Shown: positions 1 to 5,455 of the stretch, piece after piece
Position numbering within the stretch: the first letter of the stretch is position 1
Layout of the letters: the number at the start of each line of letters is the position of its first letter
Made by a program: the position numbers and the translations under genes
NCBI GenBank assembly: GCA_943330835.2
Contig: CALQJH020000102.1
Span: 1 to 5,455 of the forward strand
Reading direction: 5' to 3'
Length of the DNA: 5,455 bases
From: Candidatus Kuenenia stuttgartensis
Lineage (GTDB): Bacteria > Bacteroidota > Bacteroidia > Chitinophagales > Chitinophagaceae
The notes under the pieces: generated by a model
The model's input: the letters and a program-made list of their open reading frames with translations, nothing else
The model's database searches: none
Told to the model about the DNA's origin: nothing

Positions 1-2
1 AT

Positions 3-554
3 AAGCAATTTCAGCTTGTGTTTAAAAGCAATGCAAACGAAAAAAATCTTGCTGACGCTTTTGCCGCTTATGAAAATACGCTTGAAACTACAGACAGCAA
101 ATTTGACGACTGGAGTAATAATATTAAAAAATTATCGCCAGCTGAAGAGCGAGGTCGCCAGGTTTTTTTGAGCGATAAGGCAAAGTGCTTTGATTGTCAT
201 TTTCAGGTAGATTTTACTGATGATGGTTTTAAAAATATTGGATTGTTTAATGGAAAAGAATGGAATGATAGTAGCCGATATTTAATCACCAATAATATTC
301 AGGATATTGGAAAATTTAAAACTCCCGGATTAAGAAATATTGCAGTTACCGCTCCTTATATGCATAATGGGATGTTTAAAACTTTGGAGGAAGTGGTTGA
401 GTATTATAATAACACCAAAAAAATAGTTCCCAATAGTGTCAATATAGATCATGCATTGAAAGAACCGCTTGGGCTTTCCAAACAAGAACAAAAAGATATT
501 GTGGCCTTTTTAAAAACACTGACAGACAAACGCTATGTCAAAAAAAATAGCTGA
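3..554 (+). CDS. Di-haem cytochrome c peroxidase / MauG family protein, C-terminal part (5' truncated by window edge)
   Basis: The reading frame is open to the left edge (KQFQLV precedes the GTG at 18), so the true start and the N-terminal haem domain lie outside the window. Residues are numbered here from the codon at 18. The visible part is the C-terminal haem domain. It has an ALxxYENTL...SKFD segment (about 15-30), one c-type haem site CFDCH (57-61), FTDDGFKNIGL (66-76), GKFKTPGLRNIAVTAPYMHNG (98-118) and a C-terminal LSKQEQKDIVAFLKTLTD helix. This order is characteristic of bacterial cytochrome c peroxidase/MauG proteins, which act in the periplasm and reduce hydrogen peroxide or carry out high-valent haem oxidation. 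No export signal can be judged because the N-terminus is missing. The usual haem-ligand Met position seems to be Tyr130, which leans towards the MauG-like branch, so true peroxidase activity is uncertain. Family assignment is firm; substrate is unknown. Confidence 0.93.
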   Translation, partial: KQFQLVFKSNANEKNLADAFAAYENTLETTDSKFDDWSNNIKKLSPAEERGRQVFLSDKAKCFDCHFQVDFTDDGFKNIGLFNGKEWNDSSRYLITNNIQDIGKFKTPGLRNIAVTAPYMHNGMFKTLEEVVEYYNNTKKIVPNSVNIDHALKEPLGLSKQEQKDIVAFLKTLTDKRYVKKNS

Positions 555-562
555 TAGCTATT
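546..562. repeat. Small perfect inverted repeat spanning the cytochrome gene stop codon
   Basis: AATAGCT, then GAT, then AGCTATT form perfect 7-nt arms around a 3-nt loop, and the TGA stop of the cytochrome gene (552-554) lies in and next to the loop. An A-run (540-547) precedes it, so only the minus-strand transcript would show a stem followed by a U-tract; the plus strand has none. The stem is AT-rich and weak. It could be a modest 3'-end stabilising hairpin or chance. The repeat itself is directly visible; any role as a terminator is inference. Confidence 0.35.
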
Positions 563-581
563 AGTCGTATACATGTCTAAT

Positions 582-615
582 TTTGTTTTTATCAAAATTC
601 AATCCCCTATTTTTG
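582..615 (+). promoter_or_regulatory. Candidate Bacteroidota-type promoter for the response regulator
   Basis: TATTTTTG at 608-615 matches the Bacteroidota -7 consensus TAnnTTTG exactly. A TTTG at 582-585 sits 22 nt upstream of it, close to the usual 19-21 nt to the -33 element. Transcription would start near 620, giving a leader of about 100 nt. A competing weaker candidate is TATAATTTG at 691-699, which has one base too many between TA and TTTG and would give a leader of under 20 nt. Such motifs are common in AT-rich DNA, so this is tentative. Confidence 0.33.
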
Positions 616-719
616 TGCAACCAAGAATTAAATTAATAACCGCTTTAACAAAATATTAGAGTCAACAACGTCACTTTAAGTTTTCATTTGTATAATTTGG
701 AGTAACTAAAATCAATTTT

Positions 720-1418
720 ATGGAAACATCTAAGCCAAAAGTTTTACTCTGCGAAGACGATACGAATCTTGGCATGGTACTGAAAAATTATCTCGAATTA
801 AATGATTACGAGGTAACACTTGAAAGAGATGGACGTCTTGGTCTTGCAGCCTTTCAAAGAGAAAAGTTTGATATCTGTCTGTTAGATGTAATGATGCCAA
901 ACATGGATGGGTTTACAGTAGCAGAAGCTATAAGGGATATTAATCCTGATGTGCCGCTTTTCTTTTTGAGCGCAAAAACCATGAAAGACGACATTATTCA
1001 AGGTTATAAACTCGGTGCAGATGATTATATTACTAAGCCATTTGACAGCGAAGTTTTATTACACAAAATAAAAGCCATCATCAAACGCAATGAGGAAACC
1101 CATCGTGAAGAAGTAAATGCAGAATATGATCTTGGAAAATATCATTTTAATCCCCGTCTTCGCGAGCTCTCTGCCGACGGAAAAGTGGATGTACTTTCTC
1201 CTAAAGAGAATGAGTTACTAAAGATGCTGGCAGATTATAAAAATGATTTATTACCAAGAGAAGTAGCCTTGAAAAAAATATGGGGAAGTGATACTTACTT
1301 CAACGGACGTAGCATGGATGTTTATATTGCCAAGCTTCGCAAATATTTAAAAGACGATTCGAAATTAGAAATAGTGAATATTCATGGGAATGGTTTCAGA
1401 CTCGTGGAAACTGCATAA
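720..1418 (+). CDS. OmpR-family response regulator transcription factor, RprY-like
   Basis: This 232-residue cytoplasmic regulator has an N-terminal receiver domain (about 6-124) and a C-terminal winged-helix DNA-binding domain (about 137-230). Receiver residues are intact: acidic pocket E12/D13/D14, phosphoacceptor D56 in LLDVMMPNMDG, S84, switch-region Y103 and K106 in GADDYITKPF. The stretch SAKTMKDDIIQGYKLGADDY and the C-terminal NGRSMDVYIAKLRKYLKDD closely resemble Bacteroidota RprY, so I call it RprY-like; orthology is inferred from memory of the family and no symbol is assigned. By family it is phosphorylated by a sensor histidine kinase and binds promoter DNA. No kinase gene adjoins it in this window, so it is an orphan here. 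ATG at 720 fits the start of the receiver fold. The GGAG at 699-702 is too far upstream (17 nt) to be a good ribosome site. It is separated from the cytochrome gene by 165 bp and converges with ruvB. Confidence 0.95.
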   Translation: METSKPKVLLCEDDTNLGMVLKNYLELNDYEVTLERDGRLGLAAFQREKFDICLLDVMMPNMDGFTVAEAIRDINPDVPLFFLSAKTMKDDIIQGYKLGADDYITKPFDSEVLLHKIKAIIKRNEETHREEVNAEYDLGKYHFNPRLRELSADGKVDVLSPKENELLKMLADYKNDLLPREVALKKIWGSDTYFNGRSMDVYIAKLRKYLKDDSKLEIVNIHGNGFRLVETA

Positions 1419-1425
1419 ATCCTTT

Positions 1426-2463
1426 TTAACTTCCAAATAAACCATGTTGAGTGCCGCCTTTGTGCGGCACTTTTCCTAGGTGCTTATATGCTTTTTCGGT
1501 AGCTTCCCTTCCTCTTGGCGTTCTCATGATAAAACCTTCCTGAATTAAAAAGGGCTCATATACTTCTTCTAAAGTACCCGTTTCTTCTCCAACTGCAGTT
1601 GCGATAGTTGTAATACCCACAGGTCCGCCTTTGAATTTATCAATTATGGTACTTAAAATTCGGTTATCCATTTCATCCAATCCATGCTGGTCTACATTCA
1701 ACGCCTTTAATGCATGCTCGGTAATACCCATGTCAATCACCCCATTTCCTATGACTTGTGCAAAATCACGTACTCTTCTAAGTAAACCATTAGCAATTCT
1801 TGGTGTGCCCCTGCTTCTTCTTGCAATTTCCGCTGCGGCATCGCTGGTGATTTTTGTTTGTAAAATATTGGCGCTGCGTAATAGAATATTCTTCAAGGTT
1901 TCAGCATCGTAATATTCTAATCTTGCTTTGATACCAAACCTCGATAACAAAGGCGCAGTGAGCAATCCGCTTCTTGTAGTTGCCCCAATCAAAGTAAAAG
2001 GATTCAAAGTCAATTGCACACTTCTTGCGTTAGGACCGCTATCAATCATGATGTCAATTCTAAAGTCTTCCATCGCTGCATATAAATACTCTTCTACAAC
2101 AGTACTCAATCGATGAATTTCATCTATGAACAGCACATCATTTGGCTCTAAATTCGTAAGTAATCCTGCTAAATCACCTGGCTTTTCAATAACAGGGCCA
2201 GAAGTCTCTTTAATACTAACTCCCATTTCATTGGCAACGATTCTAGAAAGAGTTGTTTTACCCAAACCAGGAGGACCATGAAATAAGATATGATCCAATG
2301 CCTCTCCTCTTAATTTGGAAGCCTTAATAAAAATTGAAATATTGTCAATGATTTGTCCTTGACCGCTGAATTCTTTGATATATCCAGGTCTGATGTTATT
2401 CTCAAATTCTTTATCAGGAGAATGTAAAAAGTCTTTATTTGTATTTAAATTGGGAGTGGACAT
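1426..2463 (-). CDS. ruvB: Holliday junction branch migration ATPase RuvB
   Basis: RuvB is the hexameric AAA+ motor that, with RuvA, drives branch migration of Holliday junctions in recombinational repair; RuvC then resolves them. This 345-residue protein is full length (E. coli RuvB is about 336). Motifs appear in order: [14 protein letters not shown] (22-35), Walker A GPPGLGKT (63-70), Walker B VLFIDE (110-115, D114/E115) followed by IHRLS, sensor I GATTRSG (160-166), arginine finger R175 in LSRFGI, sensor II R222 in RGTPRIAN, and a C-terminal winged helix including [23 protein letters not shown] and RTPRGREAT. All catalytic residues are present. The ATG at 2463 is the only sensible start, since the next Met is residue 80, beyond Walker A. 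The last residues (about 330-345) form a variable tail whose DNA also holds a terminator-like hairpin on the other strand. GGGP synthase lies 78 bp upstream in the same direction, so co-transcription is possible. ruvA and ruvC are not in the window. Confidence 0.98.
   Translation of the reverse strand: MSTPNLNTNKDFLHSPDKEFENNIRPGYIKEFSGQGQIIDNISIFIKASKLRGEALDHILFHGPPGLGKTTLSRIVANEMGVSIKETSGPVIEKPGDLAGLLTNLEPNDVLFIDEIHRLSTVVEEYLYAAMEDFRIDIMIDSGPNARSVQLTLNPFTLIGATTRSGLLTAPLLSRFGIKARLEYYDAETLKNILLRSANILQTKITSDAAAEIARRSRGTPRIANGLLRRVRDFAQVIGNGVIDMGITEHALKALNVDQHGLDEMDNRILSTIIDKFKGGPVGITTIATAVGEETGTLEEVYEPFLIQEGFIMRTPRGREATEKAYKHLGKVPHKGGTQHGLFGS
1450..1474 (+). terminator. Terminator-like hairpin for the response regulator transcript, inside ruvB
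   Basis: AGTGCCGC (1450-1457), a 6-nt loop CTTTGT, and GCGGCACT (1464-1471) form a perfect 8-bp GC-rich stem, and TTTT starts at 1471 on the plus strand. It lies about 31 nt past the response regulator stop codon at 1418, a typical place for an intrinsic terminator. On the minus strand the same stem is not followed by T residues, so it should act only on the rightward transcript. It overlaps the coding region of ruvB, where it encodes V332 to T338 of the variable tail. The U-tract is short (TTTTCC), so termination may be partial. Confidence 0.6.
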
Positions 2464-2499
2464 GTATGCAATTACTATGTTGTAAAGCTAGGATATAAA

Positions 2500-2535
2500 A
2501 ATTTAAAGGTTTAAGAAATTTAAAGGTTTAAGAAA
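2500..2535. repeat. Perfect 17-bp tandem direct repeat upstream of ruvB
   Basis: AATTTAAAGGTTTAAGA occurs twice head to tail (2500-2516 and 2517-2533), followed by two further matching A residues. The repeat fills much of the 78-bp gap between the GGGP synthase stop and the ruvB start, 37-72 bp upstream of the ruvB ATG. Read on the minus strand, the unit is TCTTAAACCTTTAAATT. It could be a two-site regulator target, part of the ruvB promoter region, or a recent slippage duplication. No clear -7/-33 pair was found with it; TAGCTTTA (minus strand, 2483-2490) is a one-mismatch match to the -7 consensus. Confidence 0.85.
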
Positions 2536-2541
2536 CTCGTG

Positions 2542-3318
2542 CTATAAAATTACAGAAGCAATATTTCCATGAACTGCAGATGATATTTCCTTAATTAAAT
2601 TTTCGTCTTTTTCTATTGCATTTCCAACAACGATCAAATCCGCTCCTGCTTTGCAGTTTAAATAAGCCTTTTCTGGATTAATGATGCCACCACCAACAAT
2701 CAACGGAACCTCAATACAAGAAGCTACTTTTTGAATCATGGATTCTGAAACAGGTTTTTTGGCGCCACTCCCTGCATCCATATAAATTAATTTCATACCA
2801 AGCATTTCACCCGCCATTGCTGTACACATAGCGATTTCATTTTTATCCGCAGGCAACGGATTAGCATTGCTAATATAAGAAACGGTAGTGGGTGCGCCGC
2901 CATCAATAACCATATATCCTGTAGAAAGTATTTCCAAGCCACTTTGCTTTACAGCAGGTGCAGAAACAACATGCTGACCAATTAATAATTCGGGATTACG
3001 CCCACTTATCAGGGAAAGATATAAAAGGGCATCAGCATGTTTGCTAATTTGAGAAGGACTTCCTGGGAAAAGTATTACGGGGATATTACAGTTCTCTTTT
3101 ATGGCTAATACACATTGATCCAGATAATCAGAAACAACTAAACTGCCTCCAACAAAAAAGTAATCAACCTTGGCATCTATAGCAAGACGGATAAGTTTTT
3201 CCATGCGCTTTTCATTGACTTTATCAGGATCAACTAAAACAGCAAAAGATTTTTTTTGCTGCTGTTTCCTTTCCATCAATGAATTATAAATGCTGTTCTT
3301 CATGCCTAACTTATACAT
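2542..3318 (-). CDS. Geranylgeranylglyceryl phosphate synthase (GGGPS, bacterial group II)
   Basis: This 258-residue TIM-barrel prenyltransferase belongs to the GGGPS/PcrB family, which joins sn-glycerol-1-phosphate to a polyprenyl diphosphate, the first step of archaeal-type ether lipids. Visible motifs are AVLVDPDK (26-33, with Asp30/Asp32 near the Mg-diphosphate site), FVGGSLV (55-61), ILFPGSPSQIS (82-92), the SLISGRNPELLIGQHV stretch (102-117), YMDAGSGAKKPVS (179-191), VGGGI (208-212) and VVGNAIEKD (230-238), the last two being the phosphate-binding loops. Length and the SGRNP motif fit the group II enzymes of Bacteroidota, where geranylgeranyl diphosphate is the expected donor; heptaprenyl use as in Bacillus PcrB is less likely. 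Start choice is uncertain: ATG at 3318 gives MYKLGMKNSIYNSL, while ATG at 3303 (residue 6, MKNSIYNSL) better resembles family N-termini; neither has a clear ribosome site. No other lipid genes adjoin it. ruvB follows 78 bp downstream. Confidence 0.93.
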   Translation of the reverse strand: MYKLGMKNSIYNSLMERKQQQKKSFAVLVDPDKVNEKRMEKLIRLAIDAKVDYFFVGGSLVVSDYLDQCVLAIKENCNIPVILFPGSPSQISKHADALLYLSLISGRNPELLIGQHVVSAPAVKQSGLEILSTGYMVIDGGAPTTVSYISNANPLPADKNEIAMCTAMAGEMLGMKLIYMDAGSGAKKPVSESMIQKVASCIEVPLIVGGGIINPEKAYLNCKAGADLIVVGNAIEKDENLIKEISSAVHGNIASVIL

Positions 3319-3420
3319 TTCATGTGTTGATAATTATTGTTTTTCTTTTACCACATGTTATAGCCTTTATGATCATTCTCGGTTAGTAACAAACGATATT
3401 GCTATTTGATGCAAAAATGT

Positions 3421-3449
3421 ACAATTTTTCGTTCATACCGAAATATTGT
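3421..3449. promoter_or_regulatory. Imperfect inverted repeat in the divergent GGGPS-arfB intergenic region
   Basis: ACAATTTTTCG (3421-3431) and CGAAATATTGT (3439-3449) are 11-nt inverted arms with a single mismatch and a 7-nt spacer (TTCATAC). The element sits 103 bp upstream of the GGGPS start and 58 bp upstream of arfB, in a 188-bp region that must hold the promoters of both divergent genes. Its dyad shape and size fit an operator for a dimeric regulator; as RNA it could also form a modest hairpin. The symmetry is seen directly; the regulatory role is inferred. I saw no other strong element in this region. Confidence 0.4.
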
Positions 3450-3493
3450 CCTTAGTAAAATGGGTATATTATCAAACTCGGGCTATTTATTGG

Positions 3494-3501
3494 TATTTTT
3501 G
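3494..3501 (+). promoter_or_regulatory. Candidate -7 promoter element directly before arfB
   Basis: TATTTTTG is an exact TAnnTTTG match ending only 5 nt before the arfB ATG at 3507, so a transcript from it would begin at or within a few bases of the start codon (leaderless or nearly so). No TTTG -33 element is present about 20 nt upstream, and such motifs arise easily in AT-rich DNA, so confidence is low. Confidence 0.2.
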
Positions 3502-3506
3502 AGCTA

Positions 3507-3905
3507 ATGATTGATGTAATAAAGGAAATAACATTCAAAACGGCTAGAAGCGGAGGAAAAGGAGGGCAGCATGTAAACAAGGTTGAAACCATGGTTGAAG
3601 GATATTGGAACGTAGAAAGCTCCAAACTGTTTTCAGAGGAAGAAAAAAAATTGATAACCGATAAATTGGCTCGTAAAATAAATGCAGCTGGTTGTCTGCT
3701 CGTAAAAAGTCAATTGGAAAGAACACAATTTGCCAATAAAGAAGACGTTGTCAGGAAAATTAACGCCCTTATCCAAAAAGCATTAATTGTTCCGAAAAAA
3801 AGAAAACCAACAAAGCCAACTAAAGCATCAAAACAAAAAAGATTATCATCAAAAAAAATAGCATCAGAAAAAAAAGAAGTCAGAAAAAAAATAAAACCAA
3901 ATTAA
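3507..3905 (+). CDS. arfB: Alternative ribosome-rescue peptidyl-tRNA hydrolase ArfB (YaeJ/ICT1 family)
   Basis: ArfB enters the empty mRNA channel of ribosomes stalled at the end of broken messages and hydrolyses the peptidyl-tRNA, working beside or instead of tmRNA. The 132-residue protein is close to E. coli ArfB (140) and far shorter than RF1/RF2, which excludes a true release factor. It has the catalytic GGQ at 19-21 within RSGGKGGQHVNKVETMV, a compact RF-1 domain (about 1-100), then a lysine-rich tail (about 97-132: KKRKPTKPTKASKQKRLSSKK...) matching the family pattern RxPTRPTRASKxRRLxSK, the segment that inserts into the mRNA tunnel. The ATG at 3507 places GGQ at the expected distance from the N-terminus. 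The tail is encoded by very A-rich DNA with three runs of eight A. A flippase gene starts 63 bp downstream in the same direction with no obvious terminator between, so they may share a transcript. Confidence 0.93.
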   Translation: MIDVIKEITFKTARSGGKGGQHVNKVETMVEGYWNVESSKLFSEEEKKLITDKLARKINAAGCLLVKSQLERTQFANKEDVVRKINALIQKALIVPKKRKPTKPTKASKQKRLSSKKIASEKKEVRKKIKPN

Positions 3906-3968
3906 AGAAGCTGCTGTTTTCAATCAAACCATCATTTATTCTGTAAATTAGATTTAAACTTTACATCA

Positions 3969-5455
3969 TTGAGTGGAATAAAAAAATTAGTCGGACAAAC
4001 ATTATGGTATGGCGTACCAACAATTGCCTATCGTTTTCTTGGATATTTGATGAATATGGCCTTGCCCTTTTTTATTGAAATGCCAGAAGAAACTGCGGAT
4101 CTAGTTCAGGTATATGCCATGATTCCATTTTTAAATGCAGTTTATGCTTATGGTTTAGAAACCTCTTATTTTAAATTTTCTCAAACACACGACAAGACAA
4201 AATTATACAGTACGCTTTCTATTTCTTTAATTATTTCAACCTTCTTTTTTAGCATCATTCTATGGCTTTGCAGAGGTTCCATTACATCCGTTGCGCATCT
4301 TAATGAACATCCGGAATATGTTTTATGGATGATTGGCATTTTAGCCATTGACAATTTAAATACACTTCCCTTTGCAAAATTGCGTCAGGAGAATCGACCT
4401 AAAATGTATGCATTTGCCAGAGTAGCGGCTATTTTTACCAATATAGGTGTCGTTATTTTTTTCCTGGGAATAGTTCCTTCGATTCTTAAAAAAAATCCGG
4501 AAAGTTTCTTGTCGCACTTCTATTTTCCTCAATTGGGGATTGGATATTATCTCGTTGGTAATATCATTGAGAATATTGTTACGCTAATCATTTTACAAAA
4601 AGTAATACGACAGATAAAATTAAAATTCAGTTTTAAATTGTGGAAGGAAGTCATGAAATACAGCGCACCATTGATCATCGTAGGATTGGGTGGCATGGTT
4701 AATGATGTGCTGAGCAGATTGATTTATCGCCATGTTGTTGATTTACCCATACAGCAAGCCAATCATGAAGCAGGCATTTTTGCCAATATTTTCAGACTGG
4801 CGTTGCTTACCACTATAATGATTCAGGCATTCAGAATGGCAGCTGAGCCGTTTTTTTTCAACCAAAGTAAAAATGAAAATGCACAACTTACTTATGCCAG
4901 AGTCATGAAATTTTTTGTAATTGTATGCTGTTTTATGTTTCTCTTCATCGGATTATTTCTTGATGTTTTCAAATGGATATTCCTGACTTTTTCAAATAAA
5001 CACTGGATAGAAGGATTTGGCGCCATTCCAATATTAGCATTAGGAAATATTTTTTTAGGGATTTATTACAATTTGAGCATCTGGTATAAACTGACGAATA
5101 AAAATACTTATGGTGCAATGATTACGATTGTTGGCGCGCTTATTACCATTGTGCTGAACATTTTATTGATTCCGAAATTACATTATTATGGCGCAGCTAT
5201 TGCTACTTTTTCTTGCTACTTTTTTATGATGGTGAGTAGTTATAAACTTGGTCAAAAGTATTACCCCGTTCCCTATGCTGTAAAAAAACTTTCCGCCTAT
5301 GTATTTGTTGTAGTGTTGCTTTATTTATCGCATCTAGGACTTACTCAGTTGGTAAAAGACAACTTATCCTTTTCCATTACTACAGGATTAATTTTACTGG
5401 CTATTTTTATAAGATTTATTGGAAAAGTTGAAGCGAAAGAATTTTCAAACCTTCC
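3969..5455 (+). CDS. Polysaccharide/lipopolysaccharide flippase (Wzx-like, MOP superfamily), 3' truncated by window edge
   Basis: An uninterrupted frame of about 495 codons runs to the right edge without a stop. It encodes a strongly hydrophobic inner-membrane protein with roughly fourteen membrane segments, such as 10-36, 47-65, 78-101, 147-170 and a long one after KFFVIVCCFMF. The N-terminus MSGIKKLVGQTLWYGVPTIAYRFLGYL and the motif YGLETSYFKF (61-70) are typical of Bacteroidota oligosaccharide flippases, which move lipid-linked glycan units across the inner membrane for LPS O-antigen, capsule or exopolysaccharide. The exact glycan cannot be told. The start is TTG at 3969: no in-frame ATG or GTG precedes it after the stop at 3903-3905, and the first ATG (4050, residue 28) would remove most of the first membrane helix. 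There is no Shine-Dalgarno site. Family length is about 480-510 residues, so the stop is probably just past the edge. No other glycan genes are visible in the window. Confidence 0.9.
   Translation, partial: MSGIKKLVGQTLWYGVPTIAYRFLGYLMNMALPFFIEMPEETADLVQVYAMIPFLNAVYAYGLETSYFKFSQTHDKTKLYSTLSISLIISTFFFSIILWLCRGSITSVAHLNEHPEYVLWMIGILAIDNLNTLPFAKLRQENRPKMYAFARVAAIFTNIGVVIFFLGIVPSILKKNPESFLSHFYFPQLGIGYYLVGNIIENIVTLIILQKVIRQIKLKFSFKLWKEVMKYSAPLIIVGLGGMVNDVLSRLIYRHVVDLPIQQANHEAGIFANIFRLALLTTIMIQAFRMAAEPFFFNQSKNENAQLTYARVMKFFVIVCCFMFLFIGLFLDVFKWIFLTFSNKHWIEGFGAIPILALGNIFLGIYYNLSIWYKLTNKNTYGAMITIVGALITIVLNILLIPKLHYYGAAIATFSCYFFMMVSSYKLGQKYYPVPYAVKKLSAYVFVVVLLYLSHLGLTQLVKDNLSFSITTGLILLAIFIRFIGKVEAKEFSNL

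Noticed and set aside
1393..1411. GTTTC / GAAAC pair near the 3' end of the response regulator, considered as a ruvB terminator
   Set aside because: Only a 5-bp stem with a 9-nt loop inside coding sequence, and no T-tract follows on the minus strand.
1631..1912. Plus-strand reading frame of 93 codons
   Set aside because: It lies wholly antisense to well-conserved ruvB sequence, has no recognisable motifs and no start signals, and is a shadow of the ruvB codon pattern.
1928..2116. Plus-strand reading frame of 62 codons
   Set aside because: Antisense to the AAA+ core of ruvB with no independent evidence of coding.
2218..2232. Sensor II of RuvB reads RIANGLLRR where E. coli has RIANRLLRR, considered as a possibly defective residue
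   Set aside because: The functional arginine in TPRIAN is retained, and as far as I recall the following position is a small residue in many Bacteroidota RuvB proteins, so this is lineage variation. The coordinates given are nearby in ruvB; the codon itself is at about 1786-1788.
3321..3357. CATGTG / CACATG inverted pair upstream of the GGGP synthase
   Set aside because: Arms are only 6 nt with a 25-nt AT-rich loop, which is expected by chance in a sequence of this composition.
3544..3726. Minus-strand reading frame of 60 codons
   Set aside because: Antisense to the conserved GGQ domain of arfB; the protein has low-complexity hydrophobic composition and no family resemblance.
3507..3905. 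Peptide chain release factor 1 or 2 fragment
   Set aside because: The stop-codon recognition domain is absent by design rather than truncation: the protein has a complete short RF-1 domain plus the basic ArfB tail.

Overview
The window looks like ordinary chromosomal DNA from a member of the Bacteroidota, most likely near Chitinophagaceae/Sphingobacteriia. This placement is inference from several signs. The DNA is AT-rich with weak or absent Shine-Dalgarno sequences. TAnnTTTG-type -7 elements occur upstream of genes. The response regulator resembles Bacteroidota RprY. The prenyltransferase is the group II geranylgeranylglyceryl phosphate synthase typical of this phylum. The flippase carries the Bacteroidota-style YGLETSYFKF motif. 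No tRNA, rRNA, CRISPR array, insertion sequence or phage gene was seen.

Layout: (1) Positions 3-554 (+) hold the C-terminal part of a di-haem cytochrome c peroxidase/MauG-family protein whose start lies outside the window. (2) A 165-bp gap with a small hairpin at the stop codon and a candidate promoter leads to 720-1418 (+), an OmpR/RprY-type response regulator with no kinase gene beside it. (3) ruvB (1426-2463, -) converges on it with only 7 bp between the stop codons. A terminator-like hairpin for the regulator transcript lies inside the ruvB 3' end. (4) Upstream of ruvB, in the same direction, is a GGGP synthase (2542-3318, -). The 78-bp gap between them carries a perfect 17-bp tandem repeat. 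(5) A 188-bp divergent intergenic region with an imperfect inverted repeat separates it from arfB (3507-3905, +). (6) A TTG-initiated polysaccharide flippase (3969 to the window end, +) follows and runs off the edge about 495 codons in.

The genes do not form one pathway. They are a mix of housekeeping and envelope functions: periplasmic redox, signalling, Holliday-junction branch migration, ether-lipid precursor synthesis, ribosome rescue and envelope glycan export. Possible co-transcription is limited to GGGP synthase with ruvB, and arfB with the flippase. I found no convincing new biological system. The points most worth checking are the terminator embedded in ruvB, the tandem repeat before ruvB, the inverted repeat before arfB, the bacterial use of an archaeal-type lipid enzyme, and a tyrosine where peroxidases normally have a haem-ligating methionine.
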